64,000 nucleotides of DNA, taken from an uncultured Anaeroplasmataceae bacterium (GTDB lineage: Bacteria > Bacillota_I > Bacilli_A > Acholeplasmatales > Anaeroplasmataceae). Below, one piece after another: positions 18,171 through 27,623 of the stretch (the first letter of the stretch is position 1; every line of letters starts with the position of its first letter). Position numbers and translations under genes: made by a program. The DNA lies in assembly GCA_934229535.1 (NCBI GenBank), contig CAKQDS010000005.1, positions 14,962-78,961 of the forward strand, written 5' to 3'. A model generated the notes under the pieces. The model worked only from the letters and a program-made list of their open reading frames with translations, did no database searches and was not told where the DNA came from.

Positions 18171-19580
18171 ATGAGTAATTTTTTATTTGATAGTAGTCTT
18201 CATGAGGAATGTGGAGTTTTTGGAGTTTATAATGTTAAGGATGCAGCTAATTTAGTGTATTTTGGACTTCATTCTCTTCAGCATCGTGGTCAAGAGGGCT
18301 GTGGCATCGTTAGTGTTGATGCAGGAAATATGAAAAGATTTAAGGGCTGTGGTCTTGTTACTGAGGTCTTTAATGAGAATAATATAAAGGCATTACCTGG
18401 TAATATGGCAATTGGACATGTTAGATATTCTACTACAGGTGGTGGTGGTCTTGATAATGTTCAACCATTTATGTTTCGCCATCATACTGGTGATTTTGCC
18501 TTAGCACATAATGGTAATTTAGTTAATTCACGTGAGCTTAAAAGATATTTAGAGGATAGAGGAAGCTTATTTCAATCAACCTCTGATAGTGAGATTTTAG
18601 CTCATCTAATGAAAAAGACAACTAATGAAGAAAGAAGAATTGATGCCATAATTGATGCACTAAATATGCTTGAGGGTGCATTTAGCTTTGTTATAATTAC
18701 AAAGGACAAGCTATATGCTTGTAGAGATAAATATGGTCTTAGACCTTTAAGTATTGGTTCAATTGGTGATGGTTATGTAATAAGCAGTGAAACCTGCGCT
18801 TTTGAGGTTGTTAATGCTAAATATATTCGTGATGTTGAACCTGGTGAGGTCGTTATGATTGATAAGGATGGTATTCATTCTTATCAATATTCTAAATATA
18901 AAAAGCATAAAATGTGTGCTATGGAATATATTTATTTTTCTAGACCTGATAGTGATATTGAGGGAAGAAATGTTCATGCCTTTCGTAAGGAAAGTGGAAG
19001 ATTATTATATAGACAAAATAAGACTGATGCTGATATCGTAATTGGTGTTCCTGATTCTTCTCTTTCTGCTGCTATAGGCTATTCTGAGGAAAGTGGTATT
19101 CCTTATGAAATGGGTTTAATTAAAAATAAATATGTTGGAAGAACATTTATTGAGCCTTCTCAGGAATTAAGAGAGAAGGGTGTAAGAATGAAGCTTTCAG
19201 CTGTAAGTAGTATTATAAGAGGAAAGAGAGTTATACTAATTGATGATTCAATTGTTAGAGGTACAACCTCTAAAAGAATTGTAGCATTGCTTAAGGAGGT
19301 TGGAGCAACTGAGGTTCATGTAAGAATTGCTTCACCACAAATTACTAATCCTTGCTTCTATGGTGTTGATATCTCAACCTATGAGGAGCTAATTAGTGCT
19401 CATAAGAGTATTGAAGAGGTTAGAGAATATATTGGTGCTACTTCACTTGATTTCTTATCAACTAAGGCTTTATATGAGGCTGCAAAAAGAAGTGAGCTAT
19501 GTCTTGCCTGCTTCACAGGACATTATCCAACAGAATTATATCAAACTAAAGAAGAAGCAAATAAAGATGGAAAGTTTTAG
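18171..19580 (+). CDS. purF: Amidophosphoribosyltransferase (Fe-S type)
   Basis: 469 residues. A 13-residue propeptide precedes Cys14 (HEE|CGVFGV), which becomes the N-terminal nucleophile. The PRPP-binding loop is VILIDDSIVRGTTS. Four Cys match the [4Fe-4S] ligands of the B. subtilis type: HKMCAMEY, TNPCFYG and LCLACFTG. The enzyme makes phosphoribosylamine from PRPP and glutamine, the committed step, and the cluster makes it oxygen-sensitive in this family. The start is one base after the purC stop with no strong Shine-Dalgarno, so translational coupling is likely. Confidence 0.97.
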   Translation: MSNFLFDSSLHEECGVFGVYNVKDAANLVYFGLHSLQHRGQEGCGIVSVDAGNMKRFKGCGLVTEVFNENNIKALPGNMAIGHVRYSTTGGGGLDNVQPFMFRHHTGDFALAHNGNLVNSRELKRYLEDRGSLFQSTSDSEILAHLMKKTTNEERRIDAIIDALNMLEGAFSFVIITKDKLYACRDKYGLRPLSIGSIGDGYVISSETCAFEVVNAKYIRDVEPGEVVMIDKDGIHSYQYSKYKKHKMCAMEYIYFSRPDSDIEGRNVHAFRKESGRLLYRQNKTDADIVIGVPDSSLSAAIGYSEESGIPYEMGLIKNKYVGRTFIEPSQELREKGVRMKLSAVSSIIRGKRVILIDDSIVRGTTSKRIVALLKEVGATEVHVRIASPQITNPCFYGVDISTYEELISAHKSIEEVREYIGATSLDFLSTKALYEAAKRSELCLACFTGHYPTELYQTKEEANKDGKF

Positions 19581-19590
19581 AGGTTAAATT

Positions 19591-20616
19591 ATGGGTTCAA
19601 AAACATATGAGGAGTCTGGTGTAAATTTAGAGGCCGGCTATGAGGTTGTAAGAAGAATTAAAAAGCATGTAGCTTCAACTAATCGTTTAGGCTGTATGGG
19701 AAATATTGGTTCATTTGGAGGAATGTTTGATTTAAGTGCTTTAAATGTTAGTGAGCCAATTTTAGTATCAGGAACTGATGGTGTTGGTACTAAGCTTAAG
19801 GTAGCTTTTGAAATGAATAAGCATGATAGTGTTGGTATAGATGCTGTTGCAATGTGTGTTAATGATGTTTTAGCACAGGGCGCTGAGCCTTTAATATTCT
19901 TAGATTATGTAGCTGTTGGTCATAACGATCCTGCTCAGGTTGAACAAATTGTTAAGGGTGTTGCTGATGGCTGCATTATGGCTGGATGTGCTCTTGTTGG
20001 TGGCGAAACTGCTGAAATGCCTGGCTTATATGCTAAGGGAGAATATGATATTGCAGGATTTACTACTGGTGTTGTTTCTAAAAGTAAGCTAATTGATGGA
20101 AGTAAATCAAGTGTTGGTGATATTTTAATTGGTATACCATCAAGTGGTGTTCATTCTAATGGCTTTAGTTTGGTTAGAAAAATTATTAAGGATGCTGCCT
20201 TAGATTATCATAAATATTATGAAGAATTAAATGGTATTTTAGGTGAGGTTTTATTAACTCCTACTAATATTTATTGTAAAGAAGTATTAGATGTTATTAG
20301 AAATGTTGATGTTCATGGTGTTGCTCATATAACTGGTGGTGGCTTTGACGAAAATATTCCAAGAATTTTAAAGGATGGTCAAGGTATTGTTATTAATGAA
20401 GGTAGCTGGCCAATTTTACCTATTTTTAAGTTTTTAGAAAAAAATGGTAAGGTTAATCATCGTGAAATGTTTAATATCTTTAATATGGGCATTGGTATGG
20501 TTTTAGAGGTTAATGCTGCTGATAAGGATAAGGTTATAGAAATCTTAAATAAGCATAATCGTAAATGCTATGAAATTGGTTATGTTTCTGATAAGGCTGG
20601 AGTGGAAATAAAGTGA
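19591..20616 (+). CDS. purM: AIR synthetase
   Basis: 341 residues. VSGTDGVGTKLKVAFE near residue 67 is the PurM signature, with GGETAEMPGLY and SSGVHSNGFSL later. It closes the imidazole ring of FGAM to AIR with ATP. The stop TGA overlaps the GTG start of purN (GTGA at 20613-20616), which implies coupled translation. The length is normal. Confidence 0.97.
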   Translation: MGSKTYEESGVNLEAGYEVVRRIKKHVASTNRLGCMGNIGSFGGMFDLSALNVSEPILVSGTDGVGTKLKVAFEMNKHDSVGIDAVAMCVNDVLAQGAEPLIFLDYVAVGHNDPAQVEQIVKGVADGCIMAGCALVGGETAEMPGLYAKGEYDIAGFTTGVVSKSKLIDGSKSSVGDILIGIPSSGVHSNGFSLVRKIIKDAALDYHKYYEELNGILGEVLLTPTNIYCKEVLDVIRNVDVHGVAHITGGGFDENIPRILKDGQGIVINEGSWPILPIFKFLEKNGKVNHREMFNIFNMGIGMVLEVNAADKDKVIEILNKHNRKCYEIGYVSDKAGVEIK

Positions 20617-21182
20617 AAAAAATAGCTGTTTTTGCTTCAGGCAGTGGAACAAATTATGAGGCTATTGTAGAGGCTATAAAAAATGATAGTCTTCATGCAG
20701 ATATTGCCCTTGTGGTTGTTGATAACCCAAATGCTTATGTTATAAAAAGAGCTAATAATCACAATCATAAATTATTTATTTTTAATCCTAAGGATTATAA
20801 AAAGAAAAGTGAATATGAAGCTTTGATATTAAAAGAATTAGAAAAAGAAGAAATTGAATTGGTAATACTTGCTGGCTATATGCGTATTCTTTCTGCAAAT
20901 TTCATTAATAAATTTGGAAAGAAAATTGTTAATCTTCATCCAGCCCTTCTTCCTTCATTTAAGGGGGCTCACGCTATAGTAGATGCTTATAATTTTGGTG
21001 TTAAGGTTTTTGGAATAACTATTCATTATATAGATGAAACAATAGATGGTGGCATAATTTTAGAGCAAAGGGCCTTCCATATTGATGATGATAGCTTAGA
21101 GTCTGTTGAAACTAAAATTCATGATTTAGAGCATAAATATTACCCAATTACTATTGAAAGAATACTTAAAGGAGAAATATAA
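20613..21182 (+). CDS. purN: GAR transformylase (folate-dependent)
   Basis: 189 residues from GTG 20613, overlapping purM. FASGSGTNYEAI binds the phosphate, VNLHPALLPSFKGAHA contains the catalytic His, and ETIDGGIILEQ contains the catalytic Asp. It transfers a formyl group from 10-formyl-THF to GAR, so it depends on the one-carbon supply from Fhs/FolD encoded nearby. Its stop overlaps the purH start (TAATG at 21180-21184). Confidence 0.96.
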   Translation: MKKIAVFASGSGTNYEAIVEAIKNDSLHADIALVVVDNPNAYVIKRANNHNHKLFIFNPKDYKKKSEYEALILKELEKEEIELVILAGYMRILSANFINKFGKKIVNLHPALLPSFKGAHAIVDAYNFGVKVFGITIHYIDETIDGGIILEQRAFHIDDDSLESVETKIHDLEHKYYPITIERILKGEI

Positions 21183-22720
21183 TGAGAGCTTTAATAAGTG
21201 TTAGTGATAAAACTAATGTAGTAGAGTTTGCTAAGGAGCTTGAAAAATTAGGATATGAAATAATTTCAACCTCAGGAACTATGAAAATGCTTCGTGAGGC
21301 TGGTGTTTTAGTAACATCAGTATCAGATGTAACAGGATTCCCAGAAATTTGTGATGGTAGAGTAAAAACTCTACATCCTAAAATCCATGGTGGACTTCTT
21401 GCAAGAAGAGATCTTGCATCTCATAAAAAGGACTTAGATGACAATGGCATTTCTTATATAGATTTAGTTTGTGTTAATTTATATCCTTTTGCTAAAGCAA
21501 TTGCAAATCCTAATCATACATTAGAGGATGCAATTGAAAATATTGATATTGGTGGACCTTCAATGCTAAGAAGTGCTGCTAAAAATTATGCTTCAGTAAC
21601 AGTTTTATGTGATCCAGCTGATTATGCTAAGGCTTTAGAGCAAATAAAGGAAAATGGAAATACTACCTTTGAATTTCGTCAATATTTGGCCTATAAGGTA
21701 TTCACACATACTGCAAATTATGATACAATGATTTCAAGCTATTTAGCTAAGGTTTGTAATGTTAGTGATGAGCTACATATTACGGCATCAAAGGTTTGTG
21801 ACCTACGTTATGGTGAGAATCCTCATCAAAAGGCAGCATTCTATCAATCTAGTAAAAATCCTAATTTTAATTTAAGCTGTGCCAAGCAATTAAATGGTAA
21901 GGAGCTAAGTTATAATAATATTCAGGATGCTAATGCCGCTTTAAGTATTGTTAAAGAATTTAGAACACCATTTTGTGTTGCTTTAAAGCATATGAATCCA
22001 TGTGGAGCAGCTATAGCTAGTGATGGACTTACAGCTTGGAGAAAGGCTTATGAAGCTGATACAACATCTATTTTTGGGGGAATTGTTGCAACTAACTGTG
22101 AGGTAACTAAGGAAATGGCTTTAGAAATGAAGGCAATTTTCCTTGAGGTTATTATGGCTCCAAAATTTAGTGATGAGGCTTTAAAGGTTCTTTGTAAGAA
22201 GAAAAACGTTAGACTATTAGAGGTTAGTATGAATTATGATGATACCATTTCTGATAAGCAAATTGTTTCAGTTTGTGGTGGCTATTTAGTTCAAGATTTT
22301 GATAGTGAGAAGTTTACAAAGGATGTTCAAGTTGATATGTGTGTGACTACTACTAAGCCAACAAATGAAGAAATTTCTGATATGAATTTTGCTTGGCGAA
22401 TTGTTAAGCATGTCAAGAGTAATGCTATTGTAATTGCTAAAAATGGACAAACATTAGGAATTGGTGCTGGTCAAATGAATCGAATTGGTTCAGCACATCT
22501 TGCGATTGAGGAGGCTCATGCTTTAGGCTTTACATCAGATTTAGTTATGGCATCTGATGGATTCTTCCCATTTGATGATTGTGTAAAATATGCTCATGAA
22601 AATGGTGTTAAGGCCATTGTTCAGCCTGGTGGTTCAGTAAGAGATGAGGATAGTATTAAGGCCGCAAATGAATTTGGAATTAGCATGCTATTTACAGGTA
22701 TGCGTCATTTTAAGCACTAA
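21182..22720 (+). CDS. purH: Bifunctional AICAR transformylase/IMP cyclohydrolase
   Basis: 512 residues. The N-terminal cyclohydrolase domain has ISTSGTMKMLREAG and CDGRVKTLHPKIHGGLLARR. The C-terminal transformylase domain has LRYGENPHQKAAFY, the catalytic Lys-His in ALKHMNPCGAA, and SDGFFPFDD. It carries out the last two steps to IMP, using 10-formyl-THF. Both its start and its stop overlap neighbours by one base (TAATG), as in a tightly coupled operon. Confidence 0.97.
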   Translation: MRALISVSDKTNVVEFAKELEKLGYEIISTSGTMKMLREAGVLVTSVSDVTGFPEICDGRVKTLHPKIHGGLLARRDLASHKKDLDDNGISYIDLVCVNLYPFAKAIANPNHTLEDAIENIDIGGPSMLRSAAKNYASVTVLCDPADYAKALEQIKENGNTTFEFRQYLAYKVFTHTANYDTMISSYLAKVCNVSDELHITASKVCDLRYGENPHQKAAFYQSSKNPNFNLSCAKQLNGKELSYNNIQDANAALSIVKEFRTPFCVALKHMNPCGAAIASDGLTAWRKAYEADTTSIFGGIVATNCEVTKEMALEMKAIFLEVIMAPKFSDEALKVLCKKKNVRLLEVSMNYDDTISDKQIVSVCGGYLVQDFDSEKFTKDVQVDMCVTTTKPTNEEISDMNFAWRIVKHVKSNAIVIAKNGQTLGIGAGQMNRIGSAHLAIEEAHALGFTSDLVMASDGFFPFDDCVKYAHENGVKAIVQPGGSVRDEDSIKAANEFGISMLFTGMRHFKH

Positions 22721-23970
22721 TGGCTAAGGTACTTGTTATTGGTAGTGGTGGAAGATGCCACGCAATTATTGCAAGCTTAAAAAAATCTCCTCTTGTTGAT
22801 GAAATTTATGCGGCACCAGGAAATGCAGGAATTAGTGAGATTGCAAAGCTTGTTGATATTAAAGAAACTGATGTTACAAATTTAGTTAAATTTGCCAAGG
22901 AAACGCAAATTGATTTAACTGTTGTTGGCCCTGAGGCTGCACTTAGTGTAGGGGTTGTTGACGAATTTAGGGCTAATGGTCTTAAAATTTTTGGTCCAAC
23001 AAAGGCGGCAGCTCAAATAGAATCTAGTAAAGAATTTGCTAAAAAGCTAATGCTTAAATATAATGTTCCTACTGCTAAATATGAAGCCTTTGATAATTAT
23101 GATGAGGCTATGTCATATGTTAAAAAGCATGGAGTACCTATTGTATTGAAATATGATGGTCTTGCTGCTGGTAAGGGCGTTATCGTGGCAATGAATGAAA
23201 AAGAGGCACTTGATGGTCTTAAGGAAATGCTTGTTGACAATACCTTTGGTAAGGGTAGAGTTGTAATTGAGGATTATTTAGAGGGCCCTGAATTTTCATT
23301 TATGTGTCTTGTAAATAAGGATAAGGTTTATCCTTTAGAGCTTGCTCAGGATCATAAAAGAGCATATGATAATGATTTAGGACCTAATACTGGTGGTATG
23401 GGTGCCTATAGCCCTCTTCCTTTTATTACAGAGGAAGAGAGACAATACGCATTAGAGCACATTATGAAAAAGATGGCAAAAGCTATGGTTTTAGAGGGAG
23501 TTCCTTTTACAGGCGTATTATATGGTGGCCTTATGAAAACTAAAAATGGTATTAAGGTTATTGAGTTTAATGCTAGATTTGGAGATCCTGAAACTGAGGT
23601 TGTCCTACCAAGATTAGAAAGTGATTTATATAAAGCATTTATTGATGTTTTAGCAGGTAAGAAGCCTAATCTTGTTTGGAGTGAGCATCAAGCTATAGGT
23701 ATTGTTTTAGCATCTAAGGGTTATCCAATGAAATATGAAAAGAATTTCTTAATCGAAGGATTAAATATGCCTAATGTATTTCATATGGGAACAAAGCTTG
23801 TTGATGGTAAGTTTTATACTAATGGTGGTAGAGTTTTAATTTGTGTTGCCCTTGGCTCTAATTTAAAGGAAGCTAATAAAAAGGCTAATGAAATGGTTAA
23901 AAAAATCAAATGCGATAATTTATTTTATCGAAGTGATATTGGTCATTATGCCTTTAAAAATAGAAAATAG
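22720..23970 (+). CDS. purD: GAR synthetase
   Basis: 416 residues. N-terminal Rossmann-like domain VLVIGSGGRCHAI, then an ATP-grasp domain with LKYDGLAAGKGVIVA, GPEFSFMCL and EFNARFGDPETEVVLP. It joins phosphoribosylamine and glycine. The very conserved GGREHA motif reads GGRCHA here, with Cys in place of Glu. The rest of the protein is ordinary, so I treat it as active. It overlaps purH by one base. Confidence 0.96.
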   Translation: MAKVLVIGSGGRCHAIIASLKKSPLVDEIYAAPGNAGISEIAKLVDIKETDVTNLVKFAKETQIDLTVVGPEAALSVGVVDEFRANGLKIFGPTKAAAQIESSKEFAKKLMLKYNVPTAKYEAFDNYDEAMSYVKKHGVPIVLKYDGLAAGKGVIVAMNEKEALDGLKEMLVDNTFGKGRVVIEDYLEGPEFSFMCLVNKDKVYPLELAQDHKRAYDNDLGPNTGGMGAYSPLPFITEEERQYALEHIMKKMAKAMVLEGVPFTGVLYGGLMKTKNGIKVIEFNARFGDPETEVVLPRLESDLYKAFIDVLAGKKPNLVWSEHQAIGIVLASKGYPMKYEKNFLIEGLNMPNVFHMGTKLVDGKFYTNGGRVLICVALGSNLKEANKKANEMVKKIKCDNLFYRSDIGHYAFKNRK

Positions 23971-23981
23971 GAGTTAAAATT

Positions 23982-24845
23982 ATGGGTGAAATAATAAGTG
24001 GAAAGCTACTTGCAAAGAAAATAAAAGAGGAAATGAAGCTAGATATTGAAAGATATAATAAGCTATATGGTAGAGCTCCTCATTTAGTAGTTATTCTTGT
24101 TGGTGATGATGAGGCTAGTAAATCCTATGTAAAGGGTAAGGAAAAGGCCTCTTTAGAAATTGGTGTTACTAATACTACTATTATAATGGATAGTAATACA
24201 ACTGAAGAAGAATTATTAAAGTTAATTGATGAATTAAATAATGATGATTTAGTTGATGGCATTTTAGTTCAATTACCACTTCCAAAGCATATTGATCAAA
24301 CAAGGGTTATAACAAGAATTTCCTATGACAAGGATGTTGATGGCTTTCATCCACTTAATGTTAGTGCCCTATATGAACGTCGTTTTGGAGTAATTCCTTG
24401 TACTCCAAGAGGCATTATGGAAATATTAGAAAGTAAGAAAATAGAAATTAGTGGCAAAAGAGTTTGTGTTGTTGGTAGAAGCAGCATAGTTGGCATGCCA
24501 GTTGCAAAGCTATTACTTGATGCAAATGCAACTGTTACGATTTGCCATTCAAAAACAAAAAATTTAGGCGAAATGACTAAAGAGGCAGATATTTTAGTTG
24601 TTGCTATTGGTAAGCCTAAATATATTAAGGCCGATATGGTTAAGGATGGTGCGATTGTTATTGATGTTGGAGTTAATAAGGATCCACTAACAGGTAAGCT
24701 ATGTGGTGATGTTGATTTTGATAATGTTGAACCAAAGGCTTCATATATTACAAAGGTACCTGGTGGTGTAGGACCTATGACCATTTGTTGTCTTTTAGAA
24801 AACACCTTAAATTTATATTTAAAGCATATGGAAAGAAAGGATTAG
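23982..24845 (+). CDS. folD: Methylene-THF dehydrogenase/methenyl-THF cyclohydrolase
   Basis: 287 residues. The catalytic Lys lies in SKSYVKGKEKAS, followed by ILVQLPLPKH, DKDVDGFHPLNV, the NAD(P) fold VVGRSSIVGMPVAKLL and VPGGVGPMTICCLLENT. It interconverts 5,10-methylene-THF and 10-formyl-THF. Its place inside the purine operon fits supply of 10-formyl-THF to PurN and PurH, alongside Fhs further left. It starts 11 bases after purD. Confidence 0.97.
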   Translation: MGEIISGKLLAKKIKEEMKLDIERYNKLYGRAPHLVVILVGDDEASKSYVKGKEKASLEIGVTNTTIIMDSNTTEEELLKLIDELNNDDLVDGILVQLPLPKHIDQTRVITRISYDKDVDGFHPLNVSALYERRFGVIPCTPRGIMEILESKKIEISGKRVCVVGRSSIVGMPVAKLLLDANATVTICHSKTKNLGEMTKEADILVVAIGKPKYIKADMVKDGAIVIDVGVNKDPLTGKLCGDVDFDNVEPKASYITKVPGGVGPMTICCLLENTLNLYLKHMERKD

Positions 24846-24848
24846 TTT

Positions 24849-26147
24849 ATGATAGAGCGTTATAGTAGAAAGATAATGCGTCAAATTTGGACGGACGAAA
24901 ATAAGTTTAATGCTTATTTAAAGGTAGAAATTTTATCATGCAGAGCCTGGAGTGAGCTTGGGGTTATTCCTAAGGAGGATGTAGATAAAATCGAAAAGAA
25001 TGCTAAATTTGATTGTGCGCGTATTTCAGAAATTGAGTTACAAACAAAGCATGATGTTGTAGCATTTACACGTTGTGTTTCTGAATCTCTTGGAGATGAA
25101 AAAAAGTGGGTTCATTACGGCTTAACATCAACTGATGTTGTTGATACAGCAAATGGTTATTTATTAAAGCAGGCTAATGAAATAATTCGTGCAGATTTAG
25201 TAGCATTTATGGATGTTTTAAAGAAGCAGGCCTTAAAATATAAGAAAACTCCTTGTATTGGTAGAACTCATGGTATTCATGCTGATATAACCTATTTTGG
25301 TTTAAAATGGGCTTTATGGCATGAGGAAATGAAACGTAATTTAGAAAGATTTGATGCAGCTGCTAAGGGTGTTGAGGCAGGAAAAATGAGTGGAGCTGTA
25401 GGTAATTTTGCTAATATTCCACCATTTATTCAAGACTTTGTATGCAAAAATTTAGGTATTGATTCTGCTAATGTTTCAACTCAGGTATTACAGCGTGATA
25501 GACATGCCTACTATATTGCTACACTTGCTTTAATTGGGGCTAGCATTGAGCAAATGGCTTTTGAAATTAGAAATCTTCAAAGAACAGAGGTTCATGAGGC
25601 TGAGGAAGCATTTACTAAGGGTCAAAAGGGATCTTCAGCAATGCCTCATAAGCGTAATCCTATTGGTAGTGAAAATATTGTTGGCTGTGCAAGAGTATTA
25701 AGAGGCTATATGGCTACCTCATATGAGAATGTTGCTTTATGGCATGAACGTGATATTTCTCATTCCTCAACCGAAAGAATTATTCTTCCTGATGCAACTA
25801 TGCTTCTTGATTATATGCTTAATCGTTTTAAAAATATTTTAGAAAATTTAGTTGTTTATCCTGAACAAATGCTTAAAAATATTTATTTAACTCACAAGGT
25901 AATATTTGCTCAAAGAGTAATGAATGCTTTAATTTCTAAGGGCTTATCTCGTGAGAGTGCTTATGATTTAGTTCAGCCTATTGCTATGAAGGCTTATAAT
26001 GAAGGTCTTGATTATCAAGAGCTTTTAAGAGAAAATGAAGAAGTTAAGAAGAATCTAACTAATGCTGAACTTGACAATTGTTTTACATTAGATTATTATT
26101 ATAAAAACGTTGATTTCATCTATAAACGTGCTGGATTGGAGGAATAG
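24849..26147 (+). CDS. purB: Adenylosuccinate lyase
   Basis: 432 residues. Fumarase/aspartase superfamily signature GSSAMPHKRNPIGSENI near residue 260, plus the conserved His in GRTHGIHADITYFG. It releases fumarate from SAICAR and from adenylosuccinate. It starts 3 bases after folD. The AMP branch also needs PurA, which is not in this window. Confidence 0.97.
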   Translation: MIERYSRKIMRQIWTDENKFNAYLKVEILSCRAWSELGVIPKEDVDKIEKNAKFDCARISEIELQTKHDVVAFTRCVSESLGDEKKWVHYGLTSTDVVDTANGYLLKQANEIIRADLVAFMDVLKKQALKYKKTPCIGRTHGIHADITYFGLKWALWHEEMKRNLERFDAAAKGVEAGKMSGAVGNFANIPPFIQDFVCKNLGIDSANVSTQVLQRDRHAYYIATLALIGASIEQMAFEIRNLQRTEVHEAEEAFTKGQKGSSAMPHKRNPIGSENIVGCARVLRGYMATSYENVALWHERDISHSSTERIILPDATMLLDYMLNRFKNILENLVVYPEQMLKNIYLTHKVIFAQRVMNALISKGLSRESAYDLVQPIAMKAYNEGLDYQELLRENEEVKKNLTNAELDNCFTLDYYYKNVDFIYKRAGLEE

Positions 26148-26150
26148 CAG

Positions 26151-27614
26151 ATGAATTTTGATAATATAAGAACAGGTTTAACCTTTGATGATGTTTTATT
26201 AATTCCACAAAAGAGTGAAATACTTCCAGGACAGGTTTCACTAAAAACTCATTTAACAAAAAATATTGTATTGAATATTCCTATTATTAGTGCGGCAATG
26301 GATACAGTTACTGAATCTAAGCTTGCGATTGCTTTAGCTCGTGAGGGAGGAATTGGCTTTATTCATAAGAATATGTCAATTGAGGCTCAAGCAAATGAGG
26401 TTGATTTAGTTAAGAGAAATGAAAGTGGAATGATTTCTAACCCTATTACTCTAAATGAAAATCAAACTATTATTGAGGCTCATGAAATTCTAAAGAAATT
26501 TAAGATTTCAGGTCTTCCTGTTGTTGATAAGGATGGTATTTTAGTTGGTATTGTTACAAATCGTGATTTGAAATATCTTCCTGTAGATGATACCCTTGTC
26601 AGTAAGATAATGACCAAGGATAATCTTGTTACTGCTAAGGCTGGCACTTCTTTAGAGGAGGCAGGTAAAATATTATGGGAGCATCGTATTGAAAAGCTTC
26701 CAATTGTTGATGATAATAATAAGCTTGTTGGCTTAATTACTTCAAAGGATATTGATAATGCTACTAATTTCCCTAATGCTTGTAAGGATGAGCGTGGTAG
26801 ATTACGCTGTGGTGCTGCTGTAGGTGTTGGTCCTGATACAATGCAAAGAGTTGAGGCTTTAGTTAAGGCTGGCGTTGATGTTATTACAGTTGATAGTGCT
26901 CATGGCCATTCTAAAAATATTATTGAAACAGTAAGAAAAATTAGAAATGCTTATCCAAATTTAGGATTAATTGCTGGTAATATTGTAACTAAGGAAGCAG
27001 CAGAGGAGCTAATTAATGCTGGTGCTGATACTGTTAAGGTTGGTATTGGTCCTGGTAGTATTTGTACAACTCGTGTTGTTGCAGGTGTTGGTGTTCCTCA
27101 AATTACAGCTGTTGGTGATGTTTATGAATATTGTAAGAATAAGGGTATTTGTGTAATTGCTGATGGTGGTATTAAATTTAGTGGTGATATTGTTAAGGCT
27201 TTAGCTGCTGGTGCTGATTGTGTTATGCTTGGATCTGTGCTTGCAGGCTGTAGTGAGGCACCTGGTGATGAGGTTGTATTCCAGGGTCGTAGATTTAAGG
27301 TTTATGTAGGTATGGGCTCTCTTGCTGCTATGAAGAGAGGTTCTGCTGATCGTTATTTCCAAGCTAAGGAAACAACTGCTAAGAAGCTAGTTCCTGAAGG
27401 AATTGAAGGAAGAGTTGCTTATAAGGGACCTCTTGCTGATACAATTTATCAATTATGTGGTGGAATTCGTTCTGGTATGGGTTACTGTGGAACTCCAGAT
27501 ATTAGTCATTTAAAGACTGATGCTAAATTTATTAGAATTACTAATGCCGGCTTAAGAGAATCACATCCTCATGATGTTGATATCACTGTTGAAGCTCCAA
27601 ACTATACAAAGTAG
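26151..27614 (+). CDS. guaB: IMP dehydrogenase
   Basis: 487 residues. TIM barrel with the catalytic Cys in GPGSICTTRVV near residue 304, interrupted at about 95-200 by two CBS domains (ISGLPVVDKDGILVGIVTNRD and IEKLPIVDDNNKLVGLITSKD). It oxidises IMP to XMP with NAD+. It lies 3 bases after purB and is followed by guaA. Being in an operon behind a guanine-type riboswitch gives simple end-product control of GMP synthesis. Confidence 0.98.
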   Translation: MNFDNIRTGLTFDDVLLIPQKSEILPGQVSLKTHLTKNIVLNIPIISAAMDTVTESKLAIALAREGGIGFIHKNMSIEAQANEVDLVKRNESGMISNPITLNENQTIIEAHEILKKFKISGLPVVDKDGILVGIVTNRDLKYLPVDDTLVSKIMTKDNLVTAKAGTSLEEAGKILWEHRIEKLPIVDDNNKLVGLITSKDIDNATNFPNACKDERGRLRCGAAVGVGPDTMQRVEALVKAGVDVITVDSAHGHSKNIIETVRKIRNAYPNLGLIAGNIVTKEAAEELINAGADTVKVGIGPGSICTTRVVAGVGVPQITAVGDVYEYCKNKGICVIADGGIKFSGDIVKALAAGADCVMLGSVLAGCSEAPGDEVVFQGRRFKVYVGMGSLAAMKRGSADRYFQAKETTAKKLVPEGIEGRVAYKGPLADTIYQLCGGIRSGMGYCGTPDISHLKTDAKFIRITNAGLRESHPHDVDITVEAPNYTK

Positions 27615-27623
27615 GATTTATAT

